Source: Isoetes taiwanensis (lineage: Eukaryota; Streptophyta; Lycopodiopsida; Isoetales; Isoetaceae). Taken from it: 64,000 bases of DNA. The first letter of the stretch is position 1; each line of letters begins with the position of its first letter. Made by a program: the position numbers and the translations under genes. The stretch spans positions 37,992,826-38,056,825 of the forward strand of contig JAJEKV010000001.1 of the NCBI GenBank assembly GCA_021234155.1. The letters are read 5' to 3'. The notes under the pieces were generated by a model. It saw nothing but the letters and a program-made list of their open reading frames with translations, had not been told where the DNA came from and did no database searches. Positions 59,647 to 64,000 of the stretch are shown in pieces.

Positions 59647-61701
59647 ATGGCGATTTTCCCCCAAAAAAATAAACTTTTTCAAGGCCCGTCAGCCCTAAAT
59701 TCAAATTCTCTTTCGATCCTTCATAATTTCATGCTCCTTCCTGCTGCTCAAAGGGACGCTCTTCTCTCTCAGTTAAGTGCATTCCATCTTGATCCATCAA
59801 AAATTATCAAATTCGGGGATTTTGCTAACCAAGACCCTCTGTCAAAAGATATGCATCACTTCAGCCATTTCGCTCCGAACTGGGACACTCTTGCTCTGGA
59901 CCAAAGGGGATCCCAGACTTTACCAAGATTGGATGCAAATGGGGTACCTTTACCTTTATTTCCATGACCAACACAACCAATGATCTCGGATGAAGAACTT
60001 GCCTCTGAGTTTGAATATCAACAATCAAGAGCCCCCACAAATATCCAGCTATTTAGAGGTATTCACCTAAACTCGCCTTTGATTGCTTCCAAAATTGAAT
60101 CTTTTTCCAAGGTTGCTGTTGTTGTCAAAGTGGATTCTGTTGGGTTAAAAATAGAAAAGCTCTGGGACCATCTCTTGAGGCTACACAAGGGTGTTGTCAT
60201 AAACTCTATTTACTGGTTAAATTTCCCCTACATTATGGTGGAATGTGGCTGCTCCAGGACCTCAAACTATTTACTGAAGCTTGGCCTCACTACCTGTGAT
60301 ACATTCCAAGTTTCTTTCCTAAAATGGAATGCCACCCTGCCTCTGAGCGAATTCAGAAAATATCATATTGCTTCTGTCACTATGAGTGAATTAAGTCCCA
60401 TTTACTGGAATGAAGATTGCTTCTCCTCCATTTTTAATTCCATTGGCACCTACCTTACCACAGAATATTCTTCATTCAAACCTCCCAAATGCTTCATACA
60501 GCTAGATATCACCAAAATCATCCCTACTGCCATATCATTCCTGGACTTCTTTGGAAAGACATCTACCTTACAACTTAGATGGGTAGGTTTACCAAATCAT
60601 TGCCAGAGTTGTAACTCTAGACATAAGATTGGCATTGAATGTTTCCTTCCTGACAAGGAAACAAATCATAATGATCCTCAGGAAAAAGGAATTGCTATCT
60701 CTGAGCAATCCAAACAAACAGGCATTAACATACCATTTCAAAATGCTCCACCTCCTCAAAAAGAATGGAGCAAAGTAAATGGCAGTGCTAGGAGAATTCA
60801 GAAACATAGGGAATTCAGGAACTGGGCACAGCAGAAAAATCATGATCTCCCCAATAATTCCCAAGTACCCTTCAGAACATCAACTTCTGACAAACATATG
60901 GGAATTAAGGTTCTAAACAAAGGAATTTCCATCAAGGAAAATCGACCAGTTGAAGATATGGAAAAGCCAACTCTGAAAACCAGGCAGCAAAATGAGTCTA
61001 CAAAAGTACCATCTCAAGGTGTTCCACAAATAAATAAGGCAAACATTGAGCACAACAGAAACATGCTCAATGGCAAAGGCAAGGCACCTCTTCTGCCTCC
61101 AAGAATTGATCTCCACAGGACCCTATCAAATATCCTAAAGGATTCTAAGAGCAACACCCGCCATCAACACTTATCAAGCAAAACTACTCGGGATATTCCA
61201 ACTGGAAACAAAAGGGTCTCAGTCTCAACTACATCAAAAAACATAACTGAGACAGAAGGTTTGAATGGAGTTTCATTAATTAATGAAAAAGGTATTGAAC
61301 ATACTGAAGGAAACATACAGCATGGTTCCACAAGTGCAAATGTCTCCTCACAAAATATGGATATCCAGAACAATGAACATGCTGCAGATATTGACAGTGA
61401 CCTCAGTGACATAGAAGTGTCAAACTCTTTTGCCATTCTTGCAGATATATCAGACGATCCAGATGTTAATAATTATGTAGATGTTATATGCAAAGGTCTC
61501 AACTTGCCAACTCCCCACCACACTCAGGCTCCTATTACATCAATCATTCACTCCATCCCCCCCACCACTACACTCTCACCTGAAATAGAATCTGCAGCCC
61601 CCCTCCTGCACGTTGACTATGATATTACCTCACACTCAACTCCTCATTCATCTAAAACTTCAGCCATTTCCCGAGATAGCTCTCAGCCTACGAGGAATTA
61701 G
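59647..61701 (+). pseudogene. LINE ORF1 (DUF4283-type), one TGA
   Basis: One frame of 684 codons with a single in-frame TGA at 59965-59967. It includes the DUF4283-like fold region (SKVAVVVKVDSVGLKIEKLW, FGKTSTLQLRWVGLPNHC) and a small Cys pattern CQSCNSRHKIGIEC, a reduced zinc-knuckle equivalent. A long Lys/Asn/Ser-rich disordered tail follows. ORF1 proteins of plant L1 elements bind element RNA. Confidence 0.7.
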
Positions 61702-61712
61702 AGTCGATTATA

Positions 61713-62378
61713 GTGGCGGACATATTGTTGGAAAAGGTAACTGACAAGGTGCCAGAATCCCCTGAAAATATGTCAGTTGACTTGAAGGATAGATATGAAA
61801 AGGCTAAGGATATATCAAATGTTTGGGAACAAAATTTATGGTGTGCAGACTACCAAGAGCAAACAGAGATATTAGGAGTGCAATGCCAACATGACAAGGA
61901 GAAACAAGCAGACTCTACTCAACATGCATCTTCAGATTCAACACACCTTCAGCAAGTTAATCCCAGGCAAGATCTTTCCATTATAAATGCTGAAGCTAAT
62001 TTGATGGTTAATAATCCTAATAGAGATAATATTATACCCGACTCCATTAACAATACTTCTATGGATACTACTCAACCTGATTGTTGCAAATCAAAATTCT
62101 GGCAATGCTCTCACTATGAGAAATTGTCTGTAGACATGGACTTTGAAGATTCTGACCCTGACAAAGAGAATGCCCTCTCACACCAATTATCAAACACAGA
62201 TAGACTCTGGGATAATGATATCTACCTGAATGCTCATCAGGATAAGACTTCTGTTGATCACTCTATTGCCAAAAAGATCAAAAAAAGAAAAAAAGGGAAA
62301 CATAATTCGGGTGCGCTCTACAATACCCCCCGCAGCCTAATACTGCTTAAATCCAAAAAAGCTGCCAGACTCCATTGA
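61713..62378 (+). CDS. LINE inter-ORF frame
   Basis: 221 open codons (the start is not ATG in the sequence, reading gtggcggac) between ORF1 and ORF2. Acidic, Asn/Ser/Gln-rich, ending in a basic stretch KKIKKRKKGKHNSG. Probably the continuation of ORF1 after a frameshift, since it overlaps ORF1's end in a neighbouring frame. Confidence 0.45.
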   Translation: MADILLEKVTDKVPESPENMSVDLKDRYEKAKDISNVWEQNLWCADYQEQTEILGVQCQHDKEKQADSTQHASSDSTHLQQVNPRQDLSIINAEANLMVNNPNRDNIIPDSINNTSMDTTQPDCCKSKFWQCSHYEKLSVDMDFEDSDPDKENALSHQLSNTDRLWDNDIYLNAHQDKTSVDHSIAKKIKKRKKGKHNSGALYNTPRSLILLKSKKAARLH

Positions 62379-62413
62379 TTGATTCCCCTAGGTTGCCTTT
62401 GCCTAATTTATTC

Positions 62414-64000
62414 ATGAAGATCCTTAGTTGGAATCTAAGAGGCATAAAGGGCCCACTGAAAAGGAGAAGAGCCATCTCCCAAATTAGGAGTTATGATGCA
62501 GACATCATTCTGCTTCAGGAGCTAAGGCTCCCCAGCTTTGAGTGCTCCAATCTCTCAGATTGGATTGGTCCAGGTTTTTCCTCCACATGGATTGAAGCAA
62601 CTGGAACCTCAGGAGGGCTCTGCATTATTTGGAGACACCTAACTCATATCTCTGTCTACACTAGCCCTTGCAGATCATGGCAATCAGTTATATTTAAGCA
62701 TAATGACTCCAAATTTGGTGTGATAAATGTTTATGCCTCTATTGAGTCGAGATCCAGAGCTAACACCTGGCTCAATGTAAACAATTACATTGCATCTCAG
62801 GATTGTGATACCTGGATTATGGCAGGGGACTTTAACAACACCCCTACATGGGATTTGAAAATTGGGAAAAATCTCAACATGTCCTCTGTTGAAAGAACTC
62901 AATGGGATCAAATGCTGGACAGCCATTTTCTTCAGCACATCCCATCTTCCACCTCAGTCTACACATGGTCTAATAAGCAAGAAGGGAGTAACAGAGTCTA
63001 TTGTGCACTTGACAGGCTTTACATAAACAACACTTATAATGAGATTTGGAATAATTGTCTAGTGTACAGTGATGAGTGTACTTCAATATCTGATCACCAG
63101 CCTCAGTTCTTTACAACCAATCTTATGCTCTCCATCAAAAGGCATGGTAATACACCCTTTAAATTGAACTGCAGCCTCCTAGATTCTGAATCCTTCTGTA
63201 CAGATTACATTGCATACTATGCCACTCTTCCCAAGGTCAGATCTACAAATTCTATGAGAACCTTCTATGCCAATATTAAAAATTCTAAGGCCTGGATTAA
63301 ACAATGGTCAAAGAACTTTCATGAGATCAAGCAGGCAGAAAAGAAATCTTATCTGCAGGAAATGAAGGAGGTTAGGATCAATCTGCAAAATGACCCCTTC
63401 AATATTGAGCTTCATAGAAAAGAAGGAAGTCTAGAAATGGTAATTAAAACCATTGAAGAGCTAGAAGCTAAAGGTGCATCTATCAGGTGTAAACTTAAAT
63501 ACTTATCTAACATGGATCATGGAAACTCAAGGTTCTTCTACAAAGTTGCTAAGTCTAGGCTTATGAAAAGTCAACTTATCTCAGTCAATGATGGAAATGA
63601 TAACACCATTACAGATCAAAAAGAAATTTCCAACTTCTTCTGCTCGAACTATGCTAATATTTTTTCCCAACCCTCAGACAATCAAGTCCAGATTGCAGAA
63701 GCTAAATCTTTTACTGATTTGATTGAAACTAATGGTTTACAAAGTAACATTGCCATGACCCCTGCAATGGAGGCAATTCCAAATGTTGAGGAGATTGTTT
63801 CCACCCTAAAAAGTCTTGCAAAAGGTAAAAGTCCAGGTCCTGATGGGCTACCCTCAGAATTTTTTATTAGATTTTGGGAAATTCTTAAAGATGACTTTGT
63901 GCATATGATCAAAGGCTTCTGGAACTCGAATCACCTTCATCCTTCTCTTTCATCTGGCCTTATTACACTAATTCCCAAGGTTGACAATCCTCAATCCTTC
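62414..64000 (+). CDS. LINE ORF2, endonuclease and RT, partial at window end
   Basis: From an ATG at 62414 the frame is open to the last base (529 codons) with no stop. The endonuclease domain shows MKILSWNLRGIKGPLKRRR, ILLQELRLP, IMAGDFNN, CALDRLYINN and SDHQPQF, i.e. the catalytic Asn, Glu, Asp and His positions of L1 endonucleases. Then comes a charged linker and the start of reverse transcriptase: SLAKGKSPGPDGLPSEFFIR and GLITLIPKVDNPQSF. The FADD box and C terminus lie beyond the window. This is the least damaged retroelement frame here. Confidence 0.9.
   Translation, partial: MKILSWNLRGIKGPLKRRRAISQIRSYDADIILLQELRLPSFECSNLSDWIGPGFSSTWIEATGTSGGLCIIWRHLTHISVYTSPCRSWQSVIFKHNDSKFGVINVYASIESRSRANTWLNVNNYIASQDCDTWIMAGDFNNTPTWDLKIGKNLNMSSVERTQWDQMLDSHFLQHIPSSTSVYTWSNKQEGSNRVYCALDRLYINNTYNEIWNNCLVYSDECTSISDHQPQFFTTNLMLSIKRHGNTPFKLNCSLLDSESFCTDYIAYYATLPKVRSTNSMRTFYANIKNSKAWIKQWSKNFHEIKQAEKKSYLQEMKEVRINLQNDPFNIELHRKEGSLEMVIKTIEELEAKGASIRCKLKYLSNMDHGNSRFFYKVAKSRLMKSQLISVNDGNDNTITDQKEISNFFCSNYANIFSQPSDNQVQIAEAKSFTDLIETNGLQSNIAMTPAMEAIPNVEEIVSTLKSLAKGKSPGPDGLPSEFFIRFWEILKDDFVHMIKGFWNSNHLHPSLSSGLITLIPKVDNPQSF

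Overview
The window looks like nuclear DNA of a land plant that still keeps chlorophyll-synthesis gene chlN in its plastid, so a gymnosperm, fern or other non-angiosperm rather than a flowering plant. The reasons are a nuclear-embedded plastid fragment carrying psaC and part of chlN, intron-bearing plant genes, L1-type LINEs, a chromodomain Ty3/gypsy element with an initiator-Met primer site, and CACTA transposon parts. Only one gene is convincingly intact: SRP68 on the minus strand (13 exons, 11032-15657). Nearly everything else is mobile DNA or decayed genes.

Layout. 1-5451: intergenic DNA with an 0.83 kb duplicated segment (1014-1839 and 4615-5451), two short LINE 3' ends, a SINE-like unit and the plastid insert. 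5452-8420: direct-repeat blocks flanking a truncated LINE (minus). 9190-17200: SRP68, a diverged second copy of its first exon, and a MITE. 17424-18370 and 25073-25760: an unrecognised small gene and a GT-rich minisatellite, split by a 6.7 kb LTR retrotransposon (18371-25072, TSD gttgt). 25831-35640: a decayed FCP1-like phosphatase gene and a decayed Ulp1-like protease gene; the first is split by a 6.9 kb LINE with an 18 bp target duplication. 35965-37350: one end of a CACTA element. 39225-42880: decayed PPR and MRG genes. 47031-59000: CACTA Tnp2 transposase sequence with a neighbouring SET-domain gene, and nested in one Tnp2 copy a 4.6 kb terminal-inverted-repeat transposon. 59000-64000: a second, better preserved LINE running off the window.

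Most notable. (1) The nested transposon at 53226-57821 has 22 bp terminal inverted repeats, a visible empty site in the second Tnp2 copy, a DUF7869-like transposase candidate, a divergent methyltransferase-like frame, and two small homologous ORFs facing away from each other across an inverted repeat. I cannot place it in a described superfamily. (2) The chromodomain retrotransposon starts its gag-like ORF with a near copy of the histone H3 tail (MARTKQT, then RK). (3) A SET-domain gene sits directly upstream of Tnp2.

Most broken reading frames here are interrupted by TGA, TAG or TAA codons that a single C-to-T change from CGA, CAG or CAA could explain, consistent with (not proof of) methylation-driven decay of silenced DNA. 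Functions are inferred by motif recognition without database searches.
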